Below, piece after piece: positions 1 through 11,530 of a stretch of 64,000 nt of DNA. The position numbers were made by a program, and so were the translations under genes. How positions within the stretch are numbered: the stretch's first letter is position 1; each line of letters begins with the position of its first letter. The notes below the pieces were generated by a model. The model had not been told where the DNA came from, ran no database searches, and saw only the letters and a program-made list of their open reading frames with translations. The stretch covers positions 558,001 to 622,000 of the forward strand of contig CANTUR010000003.1 of NCBI GenBank assembly GCA_947683625.1. The letters run 5' to 3'. The stretch is from Mallotus nudiflorus (Eukaryota > Streptophyta > Magnoliopsida > Malpighiales > Euphorbiaceae).

Positions 1-969
1 ACATCTTATGCATTTGCATTAATTTTACTATTCATTTTATTCCCATATTTAATAAGTAGTTATCCTTATTAGTCTTTTTTATTTTGATTGAAGTTAATAT
101 GTTTTGCTAATAATGAACTTTCATTGCTCAATTGGTAGAAGTTTCAAGTTTCATGTAGTATAAGTAGTAAGTTTATCATTTTATCTCTTTTTATTATTTC
201 TAAAGTCTAAAAAATGTACTAGTCAACTTGCTAACTATGCTTAGGCTAAGTAGTAATGATTTAAGTTTAGTTTTTCTAGAGACTAAGGTAACCTTAGAGG
301 AACTATAGCCATAATACCAAGATACTCACTTTTCAATAATGGATGAGGACAATTTAAAAAAAAATAAAGAAAGAAAAGAAAAATAAATAAAAAAATGCTT
401 GTGATGTGATGCATCTTGAGTAAGTTGTGTGCAATTAAGTATGCTCCTTAGTTGCACTCAATCAAAAAGAGATGTATAATGTCATAAGTAGATGGATCTT
501 GAGTAAGTTGTGTGCATTTATGTTTGTTCCTCATTTGCATTCAATTATAAAGAGTACATCCAGCAAATATGCTTTTGAATAAAATTGTCTAAAAATGCCA
601 TGAGAAGAGTGAGTTTATATGTGTGCTTAACATTGTCTCAAGCTCGCTATTGCTTCTAGAATCCGTAAGTTTCAAGCATGACTATCTTGGCTAAATAGCT
701 TGGTTAGAACTTTGACTTTGCATTTTTTATTTTATTCTTATTAGATTTTGATAAATTGGTAAACTTGTTGCCTATACTATGAGACTTGTCTATTTTACCA
801 ATGTTGAGCATTGGAATTTCAATTATTGAATTATCCTTTTCATTTTTAACTTCATTCATGACTAAAATAACTTGATGAGGATGCTACACGTTTTGGGAGT
901 AGATGATAATTTTGATAATTTTGATAATTTCTTCATCTTTGATCTATACTTGCTTGGGGGCGAGCAAGG
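1..969 (+). mobile_element. 3' internal end of an Athila-like Ty3/gypsy retrotransposon
   Basis: AT-rich, non-coding sequence that leads directly into a polypurine tract and LTR start. Near 948-987 it has the sequence style typical of the 3' untranslated end of Athila-group gypsy elements (a 'gcttgggggcgagcaa' box, then a G-rich tract). No gag or pol domain is visible; the coding part must lie upstream of the window. The lineage call is from sequence style only. Confidence 0.6.
408..573. repeat. 83-bp imperfect tandem duplication in retrotransposon 3' UTR
   Basis: Two diverged copies starting at 408 and 491 share the core 'atcttgagtaagttgtgtgc' and a following 'tcaat..aaagag' block. Short tandem duplications like this are common in the 3' untranslated region of Athila/Tat elements. 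Confidence 0.7.
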
Positions 970-987
970 TCTAAGTGTGGGGGAGTT
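970..987 (+). other. Polypurine tract of the Athila-like element
   Basis: 'taagtgtgggggagtt' immediately precedes an LTR start of the form TGATAT. This is where plus-strand DNA synthesis would be primed and it fixes the element's orientation as +. Confidence 0.7.
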
Positions 988-2700
988 TGATATAATGCAA
1001 ACTTGCATAGTTATTTAGGTATTATAAGTGTAGTTTTGTTTCATTTTAGTAAGTTTTTATGCTTATTTAGTTATGCAATTGTTATTTTTAGTTTTCAAAT
1101 GCTTTTTATGGTAGTTTGTATGTTTTTTTAAATGTTTTTTAGGTTCAATTGATGCATTAGAAGGACCTTGGATTTGTTAGAATGAAGTATGAAGCTTAAA
1201 AAGACAAAGGAAGTTGAATTGGAGCTGTGCTGACTCAATACACCAGGGACGTCTCATTATAGAAACCATCCGTGCTAACTCGACCCTTTATGCCGACTCG
1301 TTCCACTTGTGCCTCATTAAAGAGATGCAACTTTTTAACTCTAAGAAATTTTTTTATTTTGGTCATAACTTCTTTTACAAAAGTCCAAATGAGGTGATTC
1401 AAGTTGCTCTAGAAAGATAACTTATAGATATAGAACTTTTATCAAGGGATGTTCTCTATATAAGGTCATCTGAAAGGACAAAAATGCCCTAGAAGTTACT
1501 ATATAGAGTTATGACCTTTTATGTAAAAGGGCACCTTTTCAATTTGTAACTCCTTTTTAACCACCTCTAGGGTCTATATATAGATCAGTGGAAACCTGTA
1601 AGAGGGATATATATATTCATTCAAAAATATTCATATATGAAAGAAAAGAGAACATCATTATTATAAGAAAATATAGCATTTCATTATAACAATCTTTGTC
1701 TTAGATATAGTATTTTTTAAGATCAATTAGAAGAAAGCAAGAAGGAAGCAAAAAGAGAAGATTGCTCTACATTAGTAGAAGAAAGCAAGAAGGAAGCAAA
1801 AAGAGAAGATTGCTTTACATCAACAAGTGCTAGAAGATTATTAAAAAGGTTTTATCAATTCCTTTTCTTCTTTTCTTATTATTTTCTAATTATGTCTATT
1901 GGCTAAGTCTTGTTTGAGAAGCAATGATGAATTAAATAAGAACTACATTTTCTATCTTATTTTTTTATGATTTAATTTCAATTAGTGCTTAATTAATTTA
2001 TTTATGATTGATCACCATATGTAACTTATTTTAATCAATTTACTTATAATGAGAGTTAGAGTAATTTGGTGGAAATATAATTGAGATTACTTAAGAGTTG
2101 GATTTACTTAGAGACAAGGAATTCATCTTTAGGGAAATAATTAGTACATTACTTGTGATTTCCTTGTCTATCTTTGCAATACACCGAGAGAGCTTGTAGG
2201 CTTTAGATGGGAATATCCTTGATCAACAACGAGAGTTGCTTTTAAGGATTTATTGGTACAATGTCATTTATGATTTTCTCTTATCTCTGCAATACATCGA
2301 GAGAGCTTGTACACTCAAAGGGAAAATACTTCTAATTGATAATGAGAGTTACTTTTAGGAATTTTACTTTAATTTGCCAATGAGAGTTGCTTTTAAAGAT
2401 TGTACGCACTAATTTCCAATCAATATGTTTTGTGATAAATTCTTCTAAGTTCTTGTTTACGTTATGATTTTTGCTTCTCTTATATATATATTGCATTTTT
2501 ATTATGTTTAGTATTATAATAATTAGGAATAATTAAATCACCAATTATATTTGATTTAGTTTTTCCTATCCATCTGAGTATTTTCACGGTTAATACATAA
2601 TTCTTCCCAAATCCTGAGTGTTCGACACTCGACTTGCTCTATATTAAGTCCTTAGAGACTAGGGTTATATAATTCTACCTGCTTCAATCGTGCCCCAATC
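988..2700 (+). mobile_element. 3' LTR of the Athila-like element (right end approximate)
   Basis: Begins TGATATAATGC directly after the polypurine tract. A TATA-like stretch (ctatatatag, about 1574) sits mid-LTR. Downstream is the repeated 'cgagagagcttgtag' / 'gagagttgcttttaa' leader-type sequence near 2185-2400. The right boundary is unresolved; sequence homologous to another element in inverse orientation begins at about 2720-2880. A 68-codon open frame at 1214-1420 lies inside the LTR and is not considered a gene. Confidence 0.6.
1729..1824. repeat. 48-bp near-perfect tandem duplication inside LTR
   Basis: A purine-rich 48-bp unit beginning agaagaaagcaagaaggaag at 1729 is repeated at 1777 with very few differences. 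Confidence 0.85.
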
Positions 2701-2879
2701 CTTGCTTACTAGTATGCCCTTTAAAGTATGGCAGTGTAAGACTCGACTCTTCTTCTTTCCAAGCCCAGTTCTTTATATATAATTTATTTGCTTCATCATG
2801 GCTGCCACTTTTGGACTGACCTAATCTTCATTGATTACTAACACTTAGAAAGATGGAAGGGTCACATTTATATAGGTGA

Positions 2880-3370
2880 TCAAACTATTAGTCTCAACTT
2901 TGACAGCAACTACTTTCCTATTGATTGGAAATTTGATTTTCTTATATAGAGTGGATGGAGCCTAGGTCTTCCTAATAATATAGCAAAAGTAGTTGGAATG
3001 TTTAATATTATAAACTCAACAACAGACTCAATTTCTCTCACAGTGATTGTAGCCTTAAAGGTCATCACTACTTGTTTCTTAGAATCATCATAAGCCCTAA
3101 TTGTTATAATACAAGCTCCAAGATCTTAAACTGTTACCCCAAACTTATGGAGTAGCTTGAGTGAACAAACATTGATGGTTGGTCCATCATCAACCATGAC
3201 ACATAAAGTCTTCTTATCTTTCATAACCACTTGAATGAACAAAGGTCTATTATAAGTTTTCCATTCTAATGGGAGATCTTCATTAGAGAAATAAACAACA
3301 TTATTAAGTTTCATGAAAAGTGAGGCTACTATATCTTTAGAGGAATGTTCAAAGAAATGATTACACCATC
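2880..3370 (-). pseudogene. Retropepsin (aspartic protease) remnant of element A
   Basis: The best open piece (3126-3314, minus) contains 'VMVDDGPTINVCSL', matching the retropepsin active-site region of Tat-like elements, where the usual motif is D-x-G-S-T-x-N. The paralogous piece in element B (21350-21607) reads 'VMVDYGSTINVFPL'. The preceding 'NEDLPLEWKTYNRPLFI' also aligns with 'DEDLPTEGRNHNKALFI' in B. The remainder to about 2880 is homologous but disrupted. Here the residues around the catalytic Asp are D-D-G-P, so the enzyme is unlikely to work. Confidence 0.75.
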
Positions 3371-3392
3371 CAAAGCACGTGCTAGGAATTAG

Positions 3393-5175
3393 TGTTATGC
3401 ACTAAGTCAATCATATTTTATTATGTTTTGACTTCATCATTTTATTTTTAAAGAGTCATTTTCATTATCATTTTCTATTATGATAATTACTTGAATAGTC
3501 AATTTTTCCTGAGGTCATCAAGTATGTGACTTGATTGTAAAACCCTTAGATTAAATATAAGTTCTATTCAAATTATCCCTAGTCATTATAATGTATAAAG
3601 GCTAGTATGATGTTAACTAATGATTATGTTTTACTAATCATGAATATGAGATATTAAATCAACTCATAGGTACTTATTTAAGAAATAATGTATCGGATTG
3701 ACCCATCATGAGAATACTACATAGATAATTGTCATAAGTAATTCTCATCACAGTAATATTATTTTAGTCCTCTAACCTTGAAATTACCATGGATTTCTAC
3801 ATAACTATTTTGTATTTTAACACAATCTAACATTATCTTTAAGCGGATGATAAAATAGATTATTGTTGGATATGAAATGAGTTATATGAGGAATGTGAGT
3901 AATTAAGAAGGAATTTATCCCTCATTTAATATGAGTATGATATCTACAGGCCCTTTAATAAAATAGACTAAGGAAAATACATGGTCATGCTAAAGGGAAT
4001 TGATAAAATGTTATCATTCTCAGTCTACTTGGAATCAAGAAATAATATAATAAAATTGTATAAGGATGATAGAAACTATTCCTTATATTCAATTAAGATA
4101 TCATAAGACAATAAGATATTCATTGTAAAATAGGTTATGTCAAATTATTAACCTTTATATGACTTAGGTAGTCATAATGTCTTACTAGAGGCCACTTACA
4201 ATTCGCAGGCCTAAATAGGGAATTCAGCCCCACTACCAACGTCATGTGAACCTATAAGGTCACACACTTAGAAACATGCCTAAAAGCCTAATAAGGCTAT
4301 ATGAAAATAAATAAATATATATTCGTATGTGTGTGCGTATATATATATATATATATACACACACATAGAGCTTTATTGTGCTACCCATATTTTTTTTGGG
4401 CTTATTTTAAGTGTGTGACCTTATAGGTTCACATGATGTTGGTAATGGCCTTAAAATCCCTATTTAGGCCTACAAGTCATAAGTAGCCTATAGCAAGACA
4501 TTATTACTACCCAAGTCAAATGAAGATCGAGAATATGGCATAACCTAATTTATAGTGAATATTATAGTCCTATTGTCACATGATATTTTTATTTATTTAT
4601 TTAAGGTAATAGTGATCTTAAATAAATAGGAAATTATTTTTTATTTGATATTTGAATAAAATCAAAATTGGAATGAATGGAATATACCAAAAATGTCTTG
4701 GTAAGTGAGGAATTACCAAAATTTATTTTGGTAAGTGAAACCTAATTGAGTGGTCTGTAAACATGAAACATTCTCTAGCGTTTTACATACTAACCATTCT
4801 ACTACCTAAATTTTATTTTCTCTTCATTAAGAAAATGGAACACATAATTCTTTATTTTCTTGAGTCATGAGACAATTAAAAAGGTGCTAGCACCTGTTGC
4901 ACATTCATTTCTCAATAGGTTGTTCATGTGGAAATTTATAGAGGGCATATTCTTTTGGAGACATCTTCATCCGACAGAAGAGAATAAAAAGCTCGAGGTA
5001 GGGTGTCATCGGTATGAACCTCCTCTTAACCTTCCATCATTCTTGCCTGATTTTCATCCATGGTAAGGTTTTGTAAACCATAATCAAATCAATTGATTAA
5101 ATTACTTGGATTTTGGTTTGGGTTTGTGATTAAATTTTTAAATTTTGATTGCATTTTGAATTATATAACCCAACA
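3393..5175. mobile_element. 1.78-kb LTR-like insertion with internal palindrome
   Basis: Continuity of element A is broken between about 3390 and 5176. The insert has TG...CA termini: TGTTATGCAC on the left and ATAACCCAACA on the right, which reads TGTTGGGTTAT on the minus strand. The latter is a start typical of plant LTRs, so a solo LTR in minus orientation is the favoured reading. Flanks (attag / ctagg) do not give a clean target duplication. No coding sequence; the 68-codon frame at 4860-5066 has no recognisable domain. Confidence 0.5.
4086..4590. repeat. Large inverted repeat (~200-bp arms)
   Basis: The left arm (about 4086-4293) and right arm (about 4385-4590) are reverse complements. 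For example 'catgtgaacctataaggtca' on the left is matched by 'tgaccttataggttcacatg' on the right, and 'gcctaaataggga' by 'tccctatttaggc'. The loop is an alternating AT/CA tract (about 4320-4368). Transcripts from either strand would fold into a long hairpin. Confidence 0.85.
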
Positions 5176-5179
5176 CTAG

Positions 5180-7000
5180 GGCATATAGATGTTTCTTTGA
5201 TGTCATCAAGAGATCTTAGATACTGACTTGAGCTTGAGTCCTTTTAAACTATTTTAAAATTGAATCTTCTTATGCTTATATCATTAATTCACTCTCCTTT
5301 ATAGTTTCTTTGGTAGCTTCTTTTCCTTTCATTAGACCATTCTCTACAGGTTGGTACACCCTTCCACTTCTAGTCACATAATTAACTGAAAGCTCTTCAT
5401 TTGAGTAGTACTATACAGTAATTCCCATCATAAATAGTACACCTATCATTTGAGTAGTAATAAATTTATTTTGCTTATATTCTTTATAAAACTCTTCTCC
5501 CTATTTAGATGGTACAATATATTCCTTCTTAATAGCAACCAAAGGTAGGGCAGTGTACTTTACTTTGAAATCAAACTTTCCAAAAGGTTGTCCCTAGAAT
5601 TCCTAAACTTCTTCCTTCACTTTTGGCTCTTCCTTTTCTTCAGATTCAGATAGTCCATGGTCATTGATGACTTCCCTGGCTCTTCTTATTACTAACTGGT
5701 TGAGATGCCTTTGCATTATTACATGAGGTGTGCAAACAGGAAGTATGGGTATGTATAGGTTGGTGGAAGGATCTATTTTGTCATCACTCAACTCATAGAT
5801 AAGTGTTATGAGATCTGCTTCCAGTATTGCCAAAAGTCCATTTGCCTCCCTCTCAACTTTTGCTTCCTCACCCTCATAAAGGTCTCAAAAGGAGCTCTTA
5901 ACAAAGATCTCAGGTAACCTAGAAGAGATGGTATAAGGTACTGAAGGTAGCATGATTTGGTAATTCGGTAAAGGGTTGGTTTTGACATTGGGTTACTTTT
6001 CAAGATCCTTAATCTTTCTAGAGTCTATGAATGCTATGATTTGGTCTTTTAAAATATAGTAGTCATTAGTGTTATAGCTAGGCATTTGATGGTATAACAA
6101 TAAAGATTAGGGTTAATTCATGCTGGTTGAGGATTAGGCAAAGTTCTTGTTGTAAGGGCTTAAGAAGGCTTTTTTGTTGAAGTCTTTAAAAAACTTTGGA
6201 TAAGGGTAGGCAAAAGTTTGAGTATTTTTTATTTCTTAAGGCATTAATAGTTAGATTTTTCAGTGGTACAGACATTTTGGCTAGGAAGTGTTGGTTTTCT
6301 ATAAGGATTCTTAGGTTGGGAGACTTTTTCATCCTCAACTCAGACGTCAACTTGGTAAAGTGCTTTAAATGTGGGATAATGGATGAACAAAATCTGTATA
6401 CAACTATAGGGTAGAGCTCCCTTGATTACCATCTCTATTTATTTATCTTATGGAGGTTTTTCTCTCATTAAAGTGGCTTTCTCTCTCCATTAAATAATTT
6501 AGTCTGAAAAACTCTCCTATTTTTTTGTCCTGCGATCTCTAAATCATGCCTTGTAATATCTATGTATTATACTCACACCACTTGATAAACTTATGAGTAT
6601 GGATTATTCAATTATTTTTTATTTCATCTTCTAGATCAAATAACCATGCTCTCGGCCCTTCTTCAAGTGAAGTAAAGAAGCACTTCATAATTTATGACTC
6701 AATGAGCTTCGTAGAAGCTATAAAAGTAGCGTACTATTTTTAAGTAGACTCAAGGATCTATAGTACCATTAAACTTCATGAAATTTAGTAGTTTAAAATC
6801 TTCAGGCAAAGGTTCATCTTAAACAATGAAAGATCAATCTATTCTCAACTTCTCATAGCATTCTTCTCTTTAAGTGAGAATTTGAGTTGGGCCATCTTAT
6901 TGGCTAGTATCTTGACCTCTTCTAATGGCTCAAACTTAGTCAGATTGACTGTTTAGTAGGATATATAGGAGTTCTCCTCTTATCGATTGATAATATTCAT
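5180..7000 (-). pseudogene. Decayed gag region of element A
   Basis: Between the protease remnant and the leader the minus strand gives only short open pieces (5603-5833, 5806-6003) in changing frames. In the conceptual minus-strand translation of about 6640-6830, segments such as 'FKLLNFMKFNGTIDP' resemble the 'FKMP...YDGTGDP' start of Tat-type Gag capsid. No intact reading frame survives. Confidence 0.5.
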
Positions 7001-8715
7001 CATCCTTAACAAATAAACCTAGAGTGGGTATTATGCCTTTTCTTTTATTAGCCTTTGCATTAATTGACCTAGAAGCTTTACCCTGGTCACCCTTCTCATT
7101 GATTATCTACTCTATTGTAGTTTTCATCTCTTTCTTTAAAAAATTAGATAAGGATCAATCACCCATCATCCTCTCAAGGGCATCCCTCTACTATTCTTCT
7201 ATATTTTTAGCCATTATCTCTTCAGCTCGATTAGTCATATGAGCAGTAGGACTAATGTTGATGCACTTGGCTAGTTTGAGCTAACATGACTTCTTGAGAG
7301 CTCAATTATACACAAATATAATAGTTAGGATGGAAAAAGGATGTTGTATGTGTGCATGATATGTCGTATTCTACAAGACAAACAAGTTAGCATATGTGTA
7401 TATTGTGATGGTTATAACTTTATTAAAGTGATAATATAAGGTGACTATAAGAAAATTATGGGTTAGCTCATGGTGAAATGCCATTTAGATGTGTGTATGT
7501 ATGCATGAAAAAAGAAAAGAAAGGAAAACAAAATGGACAAAGGAGGTTAGTTTAGAAAACCTATAAAATGAACAAACCAAACACAAGTAATTATTCCTTC
7601 TAATCTTATTACTTTATACGATAGAGATTTATGTCTTAGGTGGGTTTTTGAATCATAGTCATCAAGGAACTATAGTTCTACTCTCAAACTAGGCTATTCT
7701 ATTTCAGTTCATATTGATTAGACTTAAAAGGTAAACTATGGAATAATACTCAAATGCACTAAAGATAAACATACTATGTCAATAAAAAGCCCAATCATTA
7801 GGTCACATGTGACATATATAGTCCATATGCACTCGTGAGCCTAGGAACTATAGTCAGTAGAAGGGATTTAAGTTTGTGGCCCCCTTTATCGACATTCAAT
7901 ATGGTTACTAGGGAATATGAGTTTTTTGGTTGATAGTTTATAATTTAATTCTTTTAGCATAAAAGTGCACAATATAGTCAAATTCTTAATTCATCCACAT
8001 GATTTGATAAAGACAAATGAATGATTTCTCTAGGTTCCATCATCAAAAGACATCACTATTCACCAATTCTTACGGACTATCTAAGTTGAGGCATATGATT
8101 CTTATCCTTTCTTATGTATCAGGTTTACATAAGGTAGATAAGGATCATACTGATCTAAGCATGGGTAGTCTATGAGAATTAACATAATGATAGCAAATGG
8201 TGATAGACACTAAAGATGTCATAGCATTTGTAAATGTGAGGTCAAACAAATAACATCATGACAGGGATAGTATGCAAGAGCTAGGTAGGATCCTGAGGAA
8301 GATTTCTACTAGTTTATCTATATGTGCTATGTCGAGCTTACGGCTTAGGGCTCCTTTAGCAAGAATGCCCCCATATGACTAAGGTTATGAACTTCGGTTA
8401 GTGAGTCTAGCATTCTTTTACCTACTCAAAAAAAAATTGTACCCTATTTTGGACTTAGAAGCCAAACTACATCACTTTAAGTGTTACAGCTTTTCTTAAT
8501 CAAGTAAAGGCCAAAGGTGGTAATACTTATCTTTATCACCCTATGACTTGAGTGGAATCATAGTGGCAATGTCATTCAGTATTATCAAGGGATTAGGGAC
8601 CAAGGATGCACGTGGTGAGTGTAGTGAAATGCATTTATGTTGTTGTGAAAGTGAGTAAATAAGTTATGTATAGTAGGAAACAGTCTTTATTCACACCCCT
8701 CAAACCAAAGATAAT
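7001..8715 (-). other. Untranslated leader region of element A
   Basis: No supportable gene. The part around 8250-8600 is homologous to the leader of element B at about 23960-24230: both carry 'ccctttagcaag.atgcc' followed by 'agcattct/ggcatcctttac' and 'ccctatga'. This places it between gag and the primer-binding site. The 72-codon + frame at 7024-7242 looks like a chance frame. Confidence 0.55.
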
Positions 8716-8733
8716 TACCTAGTGGAGTCACCA
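8716..8733 (-). other. Primer-binding site of element A
   Basis: On the minus strand the sequence reads TGGTGACTCCACTAG, the TGGCGACTCCACTGGGG-type site seen in many plant Tat/Ogre elements. It sits at the position expected just inside the 5' LTR. Confidence 0.65.
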
Positions 8734-8735
8734 AA

Positions 8736-9238
8736 AACCTATACCCACTACTCACTTTCCGTGCAAGTAAGGACAATATGATCAGTGTGATATCGAGGCA
8801 CACAAGCTAATGGTGACCATCTACCGATTGTTATTAGGAGGGTCCACTTGAACAAGTTTTATATATTGCAGTTGCTACCTGATTTTAATTAAGAAAAAAT
8901 GAATTATCAAGAACTAACTTTCCTAACTAAAGATTTTAAGTTTCAGGGGTAGGAGTTACTTATCCTGTTTCTTATTATCCATAACTTAATTACTCATTAC
9001 TTCACCCTAATTTTAGTTTTATAATACATTTGCCAAGTATAATTGTTAATTGGATAAAATGTAGGACAATTAAATTTAGCACGCAAGGATCACAAAATAA
9101 GCAATTAAATAAACACTCACCAATCAAGTAATAAGTAATAATGTAAACAAGTAAGCATGTAGCAAGTAGCACACAAGTAAGCAAAATGAAAATAAACAAG
9201 AAAGGGATTAAGGATTACAGCCTTTGAAAGAAACCTAT
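8736..9238 (-). mobile_element. 5' LTR of element A, part 1 (interrupted by element B)
   Basis: Starts right after the primer-binding site and runs to the CCTAT target site at 9234-9238, where element B is inserted. It continues beyond B from 26528. It contains 'gggattaaggattaca' (about 9206), a motif repeated just after the insertion at about 26572 and in another LTR remnant at about 56127. The 65-codon minus frame at 9002-9199 is an artefact of the low-complexity sequence. Confidence 0.6.
9234..9238. repeat. Target-site duplication CCTAT, left
   Basis: CCTAT directly precedes the left LTR of element B and is repeated exactly at 26528-26532 after the right LTR. Confidence 0.85.
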
Positions 9239-11411
9239 TATAGACAGTGAGGTTCATTGCGCATCCAAGATTTTAGCAACCGCAACACTATTTGAGCTCA
9301 GGGCTCTAGAGAACACATCAACCACTGTCACAAAGACATGGCATGGAGATGAGGAGTCGCCACCCAGGGTAATAACTAAGACAAATCACAAAGGTGGTAC
9401 TCGATTCCCTAAAAGAAAGCTAGCACCATAACCAAGAGATTCTGGATGTGGAATACCAACTTCTTTCAGTCTTGTGTTCATTTAGAAGTACTTTATGAAT
9501 TATTATCTTATTCTCTATTTACATGAAATTTCATATAAACCCTAAGAACAATCAACTCCAAGGCAAACTAGTCATGAAATATACAAGTAAATAATGCATT
9601 CAATAAATCACATAATCCCTAAGTTAGTCTAATCTACATGGATTTTAAATAAATGAGCTAAATCTACATGTTTTAATTTCCATGTGAACCTAAAGACCTA
9701 ATTCCTTTTGATTTTAATTAAATGAACTTAAGTCTACTAATTTTAATTCTAAATATGAGCTTAAATCTACAAATTATGGAATATTTAAATTAGTGAGCCC
9801 AATTCCACATATTTTAATTCTAAGGTGATCTTAAATCTATAAGTTATGAAAAAAACTTTAAATTAAATGGGCTAAGTCTAAATTAATTAAATTAAATTAA
9901 GTGAGCTTATGTTTAATTAACTAAATGGGCCTAAGGATATTTCTAACCTAAAATCTAATTAATTATGGACCTTAAAATATTTTTTAATTAATTAAACCTA
10001 TTTAATTATTAAGTGAGATGGGCTAAAAGAATTACCTAAACTTAAATAGATAAATGAAAGCCTAAAATGGGCTTAACGCCCAAAACACAAAAAAATAATA
10101 AATAAGCCCAAACTAATAAAAAAATATAAAAACAATTAAATAAGATCGAACAAATAATTCAATTAATCTTTACTAAAACCCTAATTTTATTAATATGCAA
10201 CCTAAATTAATCTACTTCCTCCATTGATTTTAAATAATTACCAAATTAAAACCTAGTTTTAGTAACCAATTTAATCAAAATAAACATGCAACCACACATA
10301 ATTTTACTACTCCCCCTATTGGGGCTATTACATTAATTCATAAAATAGTTAATAAAATAAAAATAAAGCAATAAATAAAATAAAATAAAACCCTAGAAAC
10401 TAAGTCTCTACGAGACTTTATCCATAGTTTCCACAGACTTCTCATGAATTCATCCCTCCCACATGATCACCATGCATTTTCCTCCATAATCACCATAAAA
10501 AAATAAAATAAAATTATAATTAATGAATAAATTATGATAATAACTCAAAAGAATAAAAATAATTAATAATATAAAAAATAAATAAACAAATAAATAAATA
10601 ATGAGAAGATGATGATGATGATTATAAGTGATTTGGGGTGCTCCTCAGATTTGTAATTCACCGTTCTTGATAAGTCTTAGAACTTTCTTCTTTAAAAATT
10701 CTTCAATGATCTTGAATTAATTAATGAATCAAAAGGAATTTTCATAGAAAAACTCAAAAAAGAAAAAAATAATTAAAAAAACCCTCTTCAAAAACACGTT
10801 TATCTTTTTTTGTTTTTTCTCCCGCCTCCTTTTTTTTCCTCCTGCTCTTCATCCTCTTTATATAGTGGAAAAAGAACTAGAAAACCTAGCCGAGTCCTAA
10901 CGTGATTCTAATTCCTAAAAATATAAGATTAATACTTAAAATTAAATTTTGGAATTTTAGATCAATTAGGATTGAGTTAAAAGCCAATTAGGAGTTTTAA
11001 ATCGATTAGGATTGAATTTTAAAAAAACAGATGGAAGAATTCAATTTCGATCGGGATTGTGCAATTCCGATCGAAATTACATAATTCCAATCGGAATGGT
11101 GTAATTCCAATCGGATTTGGTGTAATTTCAGTTGGAATTACATAATTTCGATTAGAATTATGGAATTTTAACAGGTTTTTTTTATTAACATTTAATTATA
11201 AAAAGACCCCTGGAAGAATTTATATTTTATAATTAGCTTCTAAAAAAATATTACAATTTAGTCCTTAAAAACATTAAATCCTTCCTTTAAAAGATGCATT
11301 TAAACCCTTAGAATTTTAAAGATTAAGTATCAAAGACCTATTCATGATATTTTCATCATTAGAGTCCTTTACTGCATCCATAACACATCATCCCAAAATT
11401 GGGTGTCTACA
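9239..11411 (-). mobile_element. 3' LTR of element B
   Basis: On the minus strand the LTR starts TGTAGACACCC (at 11411) and ends with a mutated GTCTATA terminus (at 9239). It aligns along its length with 24371-26527. It contains the conserved 'ggagtcgccaccc' box about 115 bp from its left end, AT-rich sequence rich in 'aattaaatgggctaa'-like words, and a short-period U3 minisatellite (11041-11165). Confidence 0.92.
11041..11165. repeat. U3 minisatellite of near-palindromic ATTCCGATCGGAATT units
   Basis: About six consecutive variants of 'aattccgatcggaattaca' (roughly 18-22 bp each). A shorter, more decayed set is present at the same place in the other LTR (about 26190-26285). Each unit is close to self-complementary, so it could act as a repeated protein-binding site in the U3 promoter region; that is an inference. 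Confidence 0.8.
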
Positions 11412-11425
11412 GTTGCCCCCCTTTG
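11412..11425 (-). other. Polypurine tract of element B
   Basis: On the minus strand CAAAGGGGGGCAAC lies immediately upstream of the 3' LTR start TGTAGACACC. This is the expected plus-strand primer site. Confidence 0.85.
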
Positions 11426-11530
11426 TCGCTATTTGCTTGAGAAATTACAGTAAAGTAAAATAGCACCCAATTTCTAATTGAAAGTTAGGATACTTACATG
11501 CACTCCTTGAAGCTTTTGCTTGTGAATTTT

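Larger units (their letters stand above)
2720..8735 (-). mobile_element. Old Tat-like Ty3/gypsy element 'A', internal region (decayed, 3' truncated)
   Basis: Read on the minus strand from right to left this stretch has a primer-binding site (8716-8733), an untranslated leader, gag-like sequence, and a retropepsin remnant. The leader and protease parts are recognisably related to the corresponding parts of the better-preserved element at 9239-26527. RT, RNase H and integrase are absent: the sequence stops after the protease, where the Athila-like LTR abuts. Stops and frameshifts are dense, so it is old. It is interrupted by the LTR-like insertion at 3393-5175. Confidence 0.7.

Noticed and set aside
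4860..5066. 68-codon + frame near the end of the LTR-like insertion
   Set aside because: No domain; lies inside a probable LTR.
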